Below the pieces are notes generated by a model. That model saw only the letters and a program-made list of their open reading frames with translations, did not search any database and was not told the DNA's origin. Source: Lachnospiraceae bacterium (GTDB lineage Bacteria; Bacillota; Clostridia; Lachnospirales; Lachnospiraceae). From it: DNA of 40,540 bases. The stretch is taken from the NCBI GenBank assembly GCA_017513005.1, contig JAFWDM010000107.1, positions 1 to 40,540 of the forward strand. The letters are read 5' to 3'. Each line of letters begins with the position of its first letter. The first letter of the stretch is position 1. The position numbers and the translations under genes were made by a program. Positions 31,613-40,437 of this stretch are shown in pieces.

Positions 31613-32653
31613 ATGAAAACAAAAAAAGACATCAGAAAGGCTGCTGCAGGTATCTTTTGTACAGCAGCCCTGGCACTGGCGCTTGCGGGCTGCGGGGATA
31701 CGGCAGTGATGGGCTCGGTGGTCAATGACGAGACGGGCGGCTTTGACGTGACTGCGGAAAATGCCTACGGCACCACGTGTTCCGGAAGTGTTTCGATCGC
31801 GGAGGGTGAATGCCTGGTGGTGAGCCCCATGCTCGAGAAGGGACATCTTCTCCTGACCGTCGCTCCGGAGGAAGAGTTAAATGCCGCGATTGAGGACGAG
31901 CCTGGCAAAACCCTGCAGGATGTCGGGACAGAGGATTTCAGCACGGACCACAGTGTGCAGTTCACTGTGGATGGCAAGGCCATGAGCGCCTATGCGCTGG
32001 AACCCGGTGCATATGAAGTGCTCGTCACGGCAGAGAAGGAGAAAACCACCGGGACGATGGCGGTCCTGCCGCGGAGCATCGAGGAGCTGCAGGCAGAGGA
32101 TGCGTCATTGGCGGAAGCTATCCGGGAACTGCCCATAGGATCCGCTCTGCCGGCGACGGAGATCCAGGACCTGACCGCGGGTGCCGGCGCTACAGGCGCA
32201 GAGGCCGCTCCCGAAGGAGGGGAAGCGCCGCAGGCGGGTGCATCGCAGGCGGGTGCATCGCAGGAGGCAGCAGTGGTGGAGGACGGCCAGAATCCCGTCA
32301 TGAACTTTGTCGGTCCCTACGTCTGGTACAGGGCGAATGCCCTGGTGGAAGCGGCCGGTACCGATGAGGCAAAGATCACGGTCGACTGGGCGAGCAGCGC
32401 AGCGGAGAACACCGAGTGGGTCATGAGCGGAAAGTTCGACCCCGAAAAGCTCACGGTCGAATACAGCAACTGTGTCAGGACCGATTACGTCTATAACGAA
32501 AACGGAGAGATCGAGTCACAGACGGTCGTCTTCGAGAACGGGACCGGCAGCATCACTTTCCGGGAGGGAAGTCCCCTCACCTTTGTATGGGAGATCGATC
32601 AGGAACAGTTCAACGACGAGGCCGTGTTTGAGTGGCACTTTGAGGCGCCGTGA
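31613..32653 (+). CDS. Lipoprotein with duplicated-linker layout, unknown function
   Basis: This 346-residue predicted lipoprotein has signal CTAALALALAGC, with lipidated Cys27. An N-terminal beta-rich domain (about 30-180) includes SGSVSIAEGECLVVSP and YEVLVTAEKEKTTG. An Ala/Gly/Gln-rich linker with tandem QAGAS repeats (about 190-220) follows. The C-terminal domain NPVMNFVGPYVWYRANALVEA to FEWHFEAP I recall as recurring in Lachnospiraceae lipoproteins without a named function. GGGAGG precedes ATG 31613 by 5 nt. Its last 44 bases overlap the 3' end of the convergent M20 gene. Confidence 0.8.
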   Translation: MKTKKDIRKAAAGIFCTAALALALAGCGDTAVMGSVVNDETGGFDVTAENAYGTTCSGSVSIAEGECLVVSPMLEKGHLLLTVAPEEELNAAIEDEPGKTLQDVGTEDFSTDHSVQFTVDGKAMSAYALEPGAYEVLVTAEKEKTTGTMAVLPRSIEELQAEDASLAEAIRELPIGSALPATEIQDLTAGAGATGAEAAPEGGEAPQAGASQAGASQEAAVVEDGQNPVMNFVGPYVWYRANALVEAAGTDEAKITVDWASSAAENTEWVMSGKFDPEKLTVEYSNCVRTDYVYNENGEIESQTVVFENGTGSITFREGSPLTFVWEIDQEQFNDEAVFEWHFEAP

Positions 32654-33815
32654 TTTCGGCGCTTTCGTTCACCAGCTCCAGGAACAGGTCTGCGGCTGTC
32701 TCCAGGATCCGGTCATTAAAGTCGTATCCGGTCGTGTGCAGGCCGGGATAGTCCACGCCGTTCCCGATGTAGAACATGGCACCGGGACACTCTTTTAAAT
32801 AATATCCGAAATCTTCCGAAGCCCGCCAGAGCTCCCGCATGGGAATGGCGGGCTTTTTCTTTATGCGGCAAAGCCTCTGTGCGGCATCCAGCACCCGGTC
32901 CAGGCACGCATCGTGATTGCGCGTCTCCGGGAAGTAATCGTGGATGCTGTGCGACAGTTCCAGTCCGCAGGAGGAAGCTGTTTCTCCGGAAAAATCCAGG
33001 ACGGCTTTCTCCATTTCGCGCAGGTCCTCCTCGGCCTCCGCCCGCAGCGTCATGCAGATCTCCCCCTCTCCCGGGGAGATCCCGAAGTCTCCGCTGCCGA
33101 GCCGGATTCCGGTAATGGTGCACAGGCACATGCCGTGCGCCTTTTCTTTTTTCCCTGTCCTCCCTGTTCTCCCGGTCAGTCTCTGTGCAAACAGCACGAT
33201 CCGGGCCAGCGCCTGCGCGGGATTGTTCCCCTTTTCCGGAGCGCTCGCGTGAGAGGTCCTGCCTGTCAGCCGGATCCGCAGCCCCTCCGAAGCGGGCTGG
33301 GTCAGCCCGCGGCGATAGACGATGGACCCCTCCGGGTACCCGCCGAGATTGTGGAAGGCATAGATCTCTCCGATTCCCTTCTCGCGGATCAGATCCCGGC
33401 ACAAAAGGGCACCTGCGCCTGTCTCTTCGCCCGGCTGGAAGAGCAGATAGATATCCCGGTCGGTTTCTATATTGTCCAGCTCCAGGGCCAGCCCGCACAG
33501 CGCCGCGCAGTGCCCGTCGTGCCCGCATTTGTGGGAGATCCCCTCATGCAGGGAGCCATAGGGCAGGTCGAGCGTCTCCGGAATCGGCAGCGCGTCCATG
33601 TCCGCCCGGAAGGCGATGGGAGGAAGAGCTCCGGAACCGCTTCCCCGCTTGCGGGCATAGAACTGCCCGCTGCGCCTGTGGATCGTGAGAGAGGTGTTTT
33701 TCTGCAGAAAATCCACGATGATCCCGGCAGTTTCTCTTTCCTGCATGGATAATTCCGGGTGCCGGTGCAGCTCGTGGCGGAGGTTGGTGATTTTTTTGAT
33801 ATTCTCTGAGTTCAT
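32610..33815 (-). CDS. M20 family amidohydrolase/peptidase
   Basis: This 401-residue metallohydrolase of the M20D type (amidohydrolase, IAA-amino acid hydrolase, N-acetyl-diaminopimelate deacetylase group) has the landmarks ELHRHPELSMQE, FRADMDALPIPE, HKCGHDGHCAALCG, LLFQPGEETGAGA, SHASAPEKGNNPAQAL in the dimerisation domain, and SEDFGYYLKECPGAMFYIGNG. The metal and catalytic residues Cys/His/Asp/Glu are all present. It should cleave an amide bond of an N-acylated amino acid or small peptide in the cytoplasm. ATG 33815 has only a weak AAGAA site. The 3' end overlaps the lipoprotein gene tail to tail. Confidence 0.9.
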   Translation of the reverse strand: MNSENIKKITNLRHELHRHPELSMQERETAGIIVDFLQKNTSLTIHRRSGQFYARKRGSGSGALPPIAFRADMDALPIPETLDLPYGSLHEGISHKCGHDGHCAALCGLALELDNIETDRDIYLLFQPGEETGAGALLCRDLIREKGIGEIYAFHNLGGYPEGSIVYRRGLTQPASEGLRIRLTGRTSHASAPEKGNNPAQALARIVLFAQRLTGRTGRTGKKEKAHGMCLCTITGIRLGSGDFGISPGEGEICMTLRAEAEEDLREMEKAVLDFSGETASSCGLELSHSIHDYFPETRNHDACLDRVLDAAQRLCRIKKKPAIPMRELWRASEDFGYYLKECPGAMFYIGNGVDYPGLHTTGYDFNDRILETAADLFLELVNESAEITAPQSATQTRPRR

Positions 33816-33907
33816 TTCTTGATCGAGTCGATTTTTGGAAAATACTTATGAAATAACTGAAATAACGACAGCTTATGTAAAGGCGGTAAGGCAATTACGG
33901 TAAGATG

Positions 33908-33936
33908 ATTATATGTAAAGATGCGGCTGCTTACAA
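33908..33936 (-). promoter_or_regulatory. Promoter of the M20 gene
   Basis: On the minus strand TTGTAA (complement of 33931-33936), 17 bp, TATAAT (complement of 33908-33913). The leader is about 85 nt and contains two TTACCG half-sites. Confidence 0.65.
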
Positions 33937-33966
33937 GGGAAGGACCGGGGGCAGAAAAACCCCGTG

Positions 33967-34020
33967 ATTGGCAAAACGGGACGTATTGGCAAAACAGGAC
34001 GGATTGACAAAACAGAATGT
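33967..34020. repeat. 18-bp tandem repeat, three copies
   Basis: Units at 33967, 33985 and 34003 share ATTGGCAAAACRGGACG. The third has changed TTGGCA to TTGACA and so supplies the -35 box of the next promoter. Confidence 0.8.
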
Positions 34021-34031
34021 CGCAGTACTAT
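34004..34031 (+). promoter_or_regulatory. Promoter of the AAA-ATPase/nuclease gene
   Basis: TTGACA (34004-34009) inside the third repeat unit, a 16-bp spacer and TACTAT (34026-34031). The leader to the start codon is about 180 nt with no strong structure seen. Confidence 0.5.
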
Positions 34032-34216
34032 TTATTGTTATAGCTGTTATAGCCTTGCGATGGATGGGAAAATGTCACATACCGTCACGTTGGATTGCGC
34101 GTCAATGTATGCTATGATGGGCAGAAGCGGAGGAATCCGCTGCACCGGTCCGGTATCTATGGGCGAACTGTCCTGAATCGCTTTCAAAAGCGCAGATTTG
34201 CAGAATGGAGGAGGAA

Positions 34217-35986
34217 ATGGGGATTTGTCTGAACAGTAAAATGCCATTTGACAATTATGCTAAAATGGCTGCATCCGCCTATTTTGTGGACAAGTCTCTC
34301 CTTCTTCAGGAGCTGATTCCCATCGTAGAGGATCCGATGGCGGTCCTGCAGGGGAATGATCTGTCCCGGGGCGGAGATATTCGATATGTCTGCATAACAA
34401 GACCGCGTCGTTTCGGGAAAACCGTTATGGCCCATATGATCGCCTCTTTTTTCGGAAAGAATACGAAGAGCCGTGAACTTTTTGCCAATCTGGCAATTGG
34501 AAGTCATCCTCGCTTTGATGCGCATGCAGGCAGACACAATGTGATTTTTCTTTCGCTGAATGAAATGCCGAGAAACTGCAGGTCCTACGAGCGTTTCATT
34601 GACCGCGTACAGGACAGGCTTCTATATGATTTAAAGGAGAGTTTTCCCGATGTTCCTGTCACGGATGACATTCCTGTGTGGGATGCCATGCGACTTATTT
34701 ATGAACAGAATGAGGATGCAAGGTTTATCTTTGTCCTGGATGAATGGGATTTTATTTTTCACAGGAACTTTATCACGGAACAGGACCGCATTGATTATGT
34801 CACTTTTCTCAGTAATCTGCTCAAGGATCAGCCCTATGTAGAAATGGCATACATGACAGGTATTTTACCGATCGCAAAGTATTCCAGCGGTTCCGAGCTG
34901 AATATGTTCTGTGAATATACAATGGCAAACGAAGAAAAGTTTTCTGACTGTTTCGGATTTACAGAGGAGGAAGTCGATCGCTTATATGCCATCTATGAAA
35001 GGCAGATAAAAGGGGCACGGTCCTGCGCTGCGCAGGGCTCAGGTAAGGCGGATATCTGCCGGAAAACCTCCTGCAGGGAGGAGGAGACAGGCAGTGCAGA
35101 CAGAGAAAAAAATGCTCTGAAGAAACAGCGTGTGACGCGGGAGGGGCTGCGCATATGGTATGACGGATACCATACAAAAGCAGGCATCAGGGTCTATAAT
35201 CCCCGCAGTGTCGTCTATGCGCTCTCCAACAACAACCTGGGCAGTTACTGGACCAGCTCCGGACCTTACGACGAGATTTTTTTCTATACGGAAAAAAATA
35301 TTGATGCGGTGCGGGATGATCTGGCACTTATGATCGCCGGCACACCTGTCCGGGCCAATGTGCGGGAATATGCGGCGTCCTCCATGGAACTGGTCACAAG
35401 GGATGAGATCTTCTCGGCCATGGTTGTCTACGGATTTCTCAACTATGACGATGGATTTATTTCCATCCCTAACAAAGAGCTCATGGACAAGTTTGAAGAC
35501 ATGGTCAAAAAGGAGAAATCTCTGGGATATATTCATCGACTGGCCGCATCCTCACAGCGGATGCTTTTTGCGACACTGCAGGGTGACACCGGGACGATGG
35601 AGACCATCCTCTCCTATGTTCATGATACGGAGAGTCCTCTTCTCATGTACAGCCATGAGACGGAACTTTCCGTGGTGGTCAACCTGGCTTATCTGTCCGC
35701 CAGGGACACATACAGGGTGGAGCGCGAAGACGAAGCCGGAACAGGCTTCGTGGATTTCATTTTTTACCCCCGCAGGCCTTCTGACGACTGTATTATTCTG
35801 GAACTTAAAGTAGATGATACACCGCGGAACGCGATCAGACAGATTAAGGAAAAGAAATATGCGCTGGCCTTTAAAGGAAAAACAGCAGAACCCGCACCCT
35901 ATACGGGACGGATCCTGGCGGTCGGCATAGGCTACAGCAAAAAAGATAAAGTACATCACTGTCTGGTAGAAGAGCTGCCGGACTGA
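34217..35986 (+). CDS. AAA-ATPase-like protein with C-terminal PD-(D/E)XK nuclease domain
   Basis: This 589-residue protein belongs to the widespread DUF1703-type family. The N-terminal ATPase-like domain has RPRRFGKT (62-69, Walker A) and FIFVLDEWDFIF (Walker B). The C terminus has GFVDFIFYP followed by CIILELKVDD, the D...ExK core of a PD-(D/E)XK nuclease, and AIRQIKEKKYALAF. Between them is IWYDGYHTKAG. A charged insertion (GARSCAAQGSGKADICRKTS) just before that looks like lineage-specific expansion. I start at ATG 34217 because GGAGG lies 5 nt before it, whereas ATG 34205 has none. Members often occur in many copies per genome. Their role is unknown, with mobile DNA or defence suggested. 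It stands alone here with its own promoter. Confidence 0.88.
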   Translation: MGICLNSKMPFDNYAKMAASAYFVDKSLLLQELIPIVEDPMAVLQGNDLSRGGDIRYVCITRPRRFGKTVMAHMIASFFGKNTKSRELFANLAIGSHPRFDAHAGRHNVIFLSLNEMPRNCRSYERFIDRVQDRLLYDLKESFPDVPVTDDIPVWDAMRLIYEQNEDARFIFVLDEWDFIFHRNFITEQDRIDYVTFLSNLLKDQPYVEMAYMTGILPIAKYSSGSELNMFCEYTMANEEKFSDCFGFTEEEVDRLYAIYERQIKGARSCAAQGSGKADICRKTSCREEETGSADREKNALKKQRVTREGLRIWYDGYHTKAGIRVYNPRSVVYALSNNNLGSYWTSSGPYDEIFFYTEKNIDAVRDDLALMIAGTPVRANVREYAASSMELVTRDEIFSAMVVYGFLNYDDGFISIPNKELMDKFEDMVKKEKSLGYIHRLAASSQRMLFATLQGDTGTMETILSYVHDTESPLLMYSHETELSVVVNLAYLSARDTYRVEREDEAGTGFVDFIFYPRRPSDDCIILELKVDDTPRNAIRQIKEKKYALAFKGKTAEPAPYTGRILAVGIGYSKKDKVHHCLVEELPD

Positions 35987-36119
35987 CGTATGGCGGAACA
36001 CGCTTTTACCCGGGGCCGGGGACGGCCTTTATAAGTGGTATAGGAATTTATAAGTGCCACAATGGCTGAAAAAACGTGCATAAAGGATTGAAAAAAGATT
36101 AAAAACAGGGAGGCGGACT

Positions 36120-37194
36120 ATGTTACGTATCGGTATGCTCACCAGCGGCGGCGACTGCCAGGCTCTGAACGCGGCGATGCGCGGCGTCTATAAGGCGGTC
36201 ACGCAGAACGCGAAGGAGCCGGTGGAATTTTACGGTTTTGAGGACGGGTACAAGGGGCTGATCTACAGCCACTTCCGGCTCCTGGACGGCAGGGACTTCA
36301 AGGGGATCCTGACGCGCGGCGGCACGATCCTGGGAACGAGCAGGTGCCCGTTCAAGACGATCCGCATCCCCGATGAGAATGGTGTCGACAAGGTCGCGGC
36401 GATGAAGCAGACCTACTACAAGCTGCAGCTCGACTGCCTGGTCATAGGAGGCGGCAACGGCTCTACGAAGACGGCGAACCTTCTCAGCCAGGAGGGGCTC
36501 AACGTCGTGACGCTTCCCAAGACGATCGACAACGATCTGTACGGGACCGACATGACCTTCGGCTTCCACAGCGCCCTGGATATCGCGACGAAGTGCATCG
36601 ATGATATCCACACGACGGCATCCTCCCACGGGCGCGTCTTTATCGTGGAGATCATGGGCCACAAGGTCGGCTGGCTCCCGCTGCACGCAGGGGTCGCGGG
36701 CGGCGCTGACATCATCCTGCTGCCGGAGATCCCCTATGACATCGACAAGGTCATCAAGGCGATCGAGGCGAGGGACCAGGGCGGCAGCCGGTTCACGGTG
36801 CTCGCCGTGGCGGAGGGCGCGATCTCGAAAGAGGACGCGAAGCTCAGCAAAAAGGCGTACAAGAAAAAAATGGCGAGCTACGAGTACCCCTCCGTGTCCT
36901 TAGATCGCCGACAGGATCCAGAAGGCCACCGGCCGGGAGGTGCGCGTGACAGTGCCGGGCCACACCCAGCGGGGCGGCGCACCGGATGCCTACGACCGCG
37001 TCTTCTCCACCCAGGTCGGGGCGGAGGCCGGGAAGCTGATCCTGAAAAAGCAGTACGGCTTCATGGTGTCCGTCATCAACGGGGAGATCACGAAGGTGCC
37101 TCTTGGCGAGGTCGCGGGCAAGCTCAAGGCGGTCGATCCGAATGCCCAGATCATCAAACAGGCGAAGCTGATCGGGATCTCCTTCGGCGACTGA
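36120..37194 (+). pseudogene. pfkA: 6-phosphofructokinase gene interrupted by a frameshift
   Basis: Codons from ATG 36120 (GGGAGG 6 nt upstream) give a normal phosphofructokinase up to YEYPSVS: MLTSGGDCQALNAAMRG, GGGNGSTKTANLL, LPKTIDNDLYGTDMTFGF, VEIMGHKVGWL and AGGADIILLPEIP. The frame then turns to unrelated sequence. The next frame resumes family sequence at IADRIQKATGREVRVTVPGH from 36904 through ISFGD, ending at 37194. So one base is gained, or two are lost, at about 36900-36903 (TCCTTAGATC). The PKTIDND lysine is the pyrophosphate-type signature, while Gly at the next key site is ATP-like. Glycolysis normally needs this enzyme, so a sequencing or assembly error is quite possible. A genuine pseudogene with a second copy elsewhere is the alternative. 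TTTATAAGTG occurs twice 19 bp apart in the upstream gap. Confidence 0.8.
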
Positions 37195-37236
37195 GGACAG
37201 TAGAGTCCTGCCTGGCAGCTGCAGTCCGTTTACATT

Positions 37237-37448
37237 TTTCATGTTTTTTGCTTTTTCATGTATTTTACTTTTTCATGTTTCAGCTCACATGATGCAGCTT
37301 TTATGATTTATACTCTTTAACGCTATTGCCTGCCGCTGTTGAAATATAATTGTACGTCATCGCTAATGATCCGGACATACACATCGGCAAACAAATGCGT
37401 TACTGAGTATAGCTTTCATGTTTCAGCTCACATGATGCGTCTTTTATG
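37237..37448. repeat. 17-bp tandem repeat and 35-bp direct repeat upstream of dnaX
   Basis: Three 17-bp units begin at 37237, 37254 and 37271 (TTTCATGTATTTTACTT type). The last unit starts a 25-bp sequence that recurs exactly at 37414-37438; extended to 35 bp it has two mismatches. The two copies lie 143 bp apart and bracket a TATAAT at 37345-37350. That box may serve dnaX, although no good -35 is seen. Confidence 0.7.
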
Positions 37449-37469
37449 TTTTGAACAGAGGGCATCACT

Positions 37470-39308
37470 ATGCCGGACCAGGAATATCTTGCGCTGTACC
37501 GCAAATACCGCCCGAACGACTTTGACGACGTGCGGGGACGGGATGTGATCGTGCGCACACTGAAAAATCAGATCATCTCGGGAAGGATCGGCCACAGCTA
37601 CCTCTTCTGCGGGACGAGGGGCACGGGCAAAACGACGATCGCCCGTATTTTTGCGCGCGCCGTGAACTGTGAGGACCAGCATGACGGAAATCCCTGCGGG
37701 AAATGCCCCACCTGCCTTGCGATCCAGGCGGAGGCGAACCTGAATGTCACGGAGCTCGACGCGGCGTCCAACAACAGCGTCGACGACATCCGCGCGATCG
37801 TCGACCAGGTGGAGTACTCCCCGACGCAGGGCCGCTACCGTGTCTTTATCATAGACGAAGTGCATATGCTGTCCAATGCGGCCTTCAATGCGCTGCTCAA
37901 GACACTGGAGGAACCGCCGTCCTATGCGATCTTTATCCTGGCGACGACGGAGCCCAACAAGCTTCCGATCACCATTCTGTCCCGCTGCCAGAGGTATGAC
38001 TTCGGCAGACTTTCGACGGACGTGATCAAAGGGAGGCTGCGGGAGGTGGCAGACCAGGAGTCCATCGAGGTCGAGGACAAAGCCCTGCGCTATATGGCGG
38101 GGGCTGCGGACGGATCCCTTCGCGACGGGCTAAGTCTCCTCGACCAGTGCAATGCGTTTAATCTCGGAAGTGCGGGAGGCCTGCTCACGTATGAGCGTAC
38201 CCTGGAGATCCTGGGCGCCGTCGACACGAGTGTGTTCGGCAGTCTGTACAGGAGCATCCATGATGGCAGAGTGGCGGACGCCCTCGCGGTCCTGGACGAG
38301 ATCCTGCTGCAGGGACGGGAACTCATGCAGTTCGTCACGGATTTTACCTGGTACCTGCGCAACCTGATGCTTCTGAAGGCCTCCGAGGATACGGCGCGCG
38401 CCCTCGATCTCTCCGCAGACAGCCTGCAGCAGATGATCGCGGAAGCCCGCATGTCGGAGATGGAGGAGATCATGCGCTGCATACGCGTATTCTCCGCCCT
38501 GCCCGACCTCATCCGCTATTCGCCGAACCGGAGGATCCTGACCGAAATGACGATCATCCGCGCCTGCCGCACCGCCATGGACGACGGCGCACAGGAAAAC
38601 GGCGGTATCGGCGCTCCCCTGCTGGAGAAGATCAAGACCCGGATCGGCGAGGTGGAGGCGCGCCTGTACCGGAACGAGACGGAGATTGACAGGATCGAGC
38701 GATCGGGAGGCGGGGCCGGAGGCTTTGGCTCCGGGGCGGCGGGAGGACACGCTTCCGGTTATAACGCAGGTGCCCGGAGCGGGGCCGCATATCCCGGATC
38801 CGGGGGCGCGGACCCGGCTGCAGAAACGGCAGGAGCAGCAGGGGCGGAAGGCCCCGGGCCCGGAGGCAGCTCTGCGCAGGCTGCGGCAGGGGGCCGTCCG
38901 GCCGCTGTCCCGCAGGAACTTCCGCCCGCCCTCCCCGACGAGATAAAAAACATCGTCGCGAACTGGTCAAAATATGCGGCGAATGCAGAGGCGGGATCGA
39001 GACGGCTGGCGCTCACCCACGCACGTCTGAGCCTGGGAGATCACGGCCAGCTCCTGATCGTTTTTGAAAACAAGTACGGGAATCCCTACCTCTACAACGG
39101 GACGGAGGGCGACGAGGCCTCAAAAAACCGTGTCGATGCCGACCGCCGCGAGCTGCAGCAGTACCTCCAGGACCAGGTCGGCAAGGCGGTGGAAATCGAA
39201 TACCGGGTACTTGACAGAGGCGGCCGGATAACAGACAATTATGTGGATTTGCTCTCTCTCGTCGAACCGGACATGATCCGGATGCCGATCGAGACAGAAG
39301 ATTTTTGA
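37470..39308 (+). CDS. dnaX: DNA polymerase III subunit gamma/tau
   Basis: This 612-residue clamp-loader ATPase has a P-loop GTRGTGKTT (48-56), a zinc module (CEDQHDGNPCGKCPTC), Walker B IIDEVHMLSNAAFNALLKTLEE, and the sensor/arginine-finger region LSRCQRYDF. Domain III follows to about 370. Residues about 410-470 are a Gly/Ala-rich flexible linker, then a C-terminal tau-like domain (ELPPALPDEIKNIVANWSKY onward). It loads the beta clamp at the replication fork. GAGGG lies 7 nt before ATG 37470. It heads the conserved dnaX-ybaB-recR set. No programmed frameshift for gamma is evident, as is usual in Bacillota. Confidence 0.95.
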   Translation: MPDQEYLALYRKYRPNDFDDVRGRDVIVRTLKNQIISGRIGHSYLFCGTRGTGKTTIARIFARAVNCEDQHDGNPCGKCPTCLAIQAEANLNVTELDAASNNSVDDIRAIVDQVEYSPTQGRYRVFIIDEVHMLSNAAFNALLKTLEEPPSYAIFILATTEPNKLPITILSRCQRYDFGRLSTDVIKGRLREVADQESIEVEDKALRYMAGAADGSLRDGLSLLDQCNAFNLGSAGGLLTYERTLEILGAVDTSVFGSLYRSIHDGRVADALAVLDEILLQGRELMQFVTDFTWYLRNLMLLKASEDTARALDLSADSLQQMIAEARMSEMEEIMRCIRVFSALPDLIRYSPNRRILTEMTIIRACRTAMDDGAQENGGIGAPLLEKIKTRIGEVEARLYRNETEIDRIERSGGGAGGFGSGAAGGHASGYNAGARSGAAYPGSGGADPAAETAGAAGAEGPGPGGSSAQAAAGGRPAAVPQELPPALPDEIKNIVANWSKYAANAEAGSRRLALTHARLSLGDHGQLLIVFENKYGNPYLYNGTEGDEASKNRVDADRRELQQYLQDQVGKAVEIEYRVLDRGGRITDNYVDLLSLVEPDMIRMPIETEDF

Positions 39309-39345
39309 TCCTGTTTCTCAGAAAAAATAGAACGGAGGAAAAGAG

Positions 39346-39672
39346 ATGGCAAGAAGAGGCGGATTTGGCGGCGGCATGGGTATGCCCGGCAACATGAATA
39401 ACCTGATGAAGCAGGCCCAGCGCATGCAGCGCCAGATGGAAGAGAACAAAAAGGCGCTCGAGGAGAAGGAATTCAAGGCAACTGCGGGCGGCGGTGCTGT
39501 TGAAGTCGTCATGACCGGCGCGCACCAGATGCAGGCCATCACGATCGACCCGGATGCCGTGGATCCCGAGGACATCGAGACTCTGCAGGATATGATCATC
39601 GTCGCTGTGAACGATGTCCTGGGCCAGATCACAGAGGAAAGCAGCAAGCTGATGGGCGGCATGGGATTCTGA
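39346..39672 (+). CDS. ybaB: YbaB/EbfC nucleoid-associated protein
   Basis: This 108-residue protein begins with a Gly/Met-rich segment (GGFGGGMGMPGNMNN) and then the YbaB core: LMKQAQRMQRQMEENKKALE, FKATAGGGAVEVVMTGAHQM and ITIDPDAVDPEDIETLQDMI. It is a small dimeric DNA-binding protein with alpha-helical tweezers. It lies 37 bp after dnaX and before recR, the standard arrangement. GGAGG lies 7 nt upstream. The last bases of the gene look like the first unit of the tandem repeat that follows. Confidence 0.95.
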   Translation: MARRGGFGGGMGMPGNMNNLMKQAQRMQRQMEENKKALEEKEFKATAGGGAVEVVMTGAHQMQAITIDPDAVDPEDIETLQDMIIVAVNDVLGQITEESSKLMGGMGF

Positions 39673-39768
39673 AAAATACAGGGGATCCCGAAATAGTGTA
39701 TGGGATTTCGGGAAAATGCGTGGAATTTCAAAAAGGTGCATGAGTTTCTGGAAAGTACATGGAATACC
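39671..39768. repeat. Degenerate ~20-bp tandem repeat between ybaB and recR
   Basis: Four to five units of 18-21 bp have a consensus near GAAAATGCATGGGATTTC (starts about 39671, 39690, 39711, 39730, 39751). The final codons and stop of ybaB (GGCATGGGATTCTGA) fit the same consensus, so the array may have grown from the gene end. Confidence 0.65.
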
Positions 39769-39783
39769 GAAAAAGGAAAATAA

Positions 39784-40383
39784 GTGGATCTATATTCTGG
39801 ATATATCAATAAACTGATCGAGGAACTTGCGGCGCTGCCGGGTATCGGCAATAAAACGGCCCAGCGTCTGGCTTTTCACATCATCGGCATGTCCCCGGCC
39901 CGGGTGAACCGGCTGGCGGAGACGATCCGCAGCGCAAAGGAGCATGTGACCTTCTGCAAAGTGTGTCAGAACCTGACGGATGAGGAGATCTGCCCGATCT
40001 GCAAAAATCCCGCGCGGGATGCAAGTACGATCATGGTTGTGGAAAACCCCCGGGACCTCGCCGCCTATGAGCGGACGGGACGGTTCCAGGGGCTCTATCA
40101 TGTGCTCCACGGTGCGATCTCTCCCATGCTGGGCATCGGACCCGCGGACATCCGCCTGAAGGAGCTCATGGAGCGCCTGCGCAGCGAGGAAGTCAGGGAA
40201 GTCATCATCGCCACCAACTCCAGCCTGGAGGGGGAGACGACGGCCATGTACATCAGCAAACTGATCAAACCCGCCGGCATACGGGTCACCCGGATCGCGA
40301 GCGGCGTGCCCGTTGGCGGTGATCTGGAAAACATCGATGAAGTGACCCTGCTGCGGGCTCTTGAAGGCAGGACCGAGCTCTGA
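39784..40383 (+). CDS. recR: Recombination protein RecR
   Basis: This 199-residue protein has a helix-hairpin-helix (IEELAALPGIGNKTAQRLAF), a C4 zinc finger (CKVCQNLTDEEICPIC), a Toprim domain (TIMVVENPRDLAAYERTGRF, YHVLHGAISPMLGIGP) and the C-terminal ATNSSLEGETTAMYI with GVPVGGDLENIDEVTL. With RecO/RecF it loads RecA during gap repair. The start is GTG 39784, preceded by AAAAAGGAAAATAA; no in-frame ATG lies close to the HhH motif. No clear terminator follows; the 49-bp repeats begin 55 bp later. Confidence 0.95.
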   Translation: MDLYSGYINKLIEELAALPGIGNKTAQRLAFHIIGMSPARVNRLAETIRSAKEHVTFCKVCQNLTDEEICPICKNPARDASTIMVVENPRDLAAYERTGRFQGLYHVLHGAISPMLGIGPADIRLKELMERLRSEEVREVIIATNSSLEGETTAMYISKLIKPAGIRVTRIASGVPVGGDLENIDEVTLLRALEGRTEL

Positions 40384-40437
40384 TCTCTCTTTAACAGACC
40401 ATTAGGCCATAGACTATTAAAATCGAGACGGCTGAGA

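Noticed and set aside
36897-36906. Programmed +1 frameshifting in pfkA
   Set aside because: TCC-TTA-G lacks a recognised slippery site, stimulatory structure or internal Shine-Dalgarno that I can see, and no such case is known to me in this family; an indel or sequence error is simpler.
37195-37469. SRP (4.5S/scr) RNA upstream of dnaX, as in some Bacillota
   Set aside because: The conserved GGTCCGGAAGG-type apical sequence is not present in the spacer.
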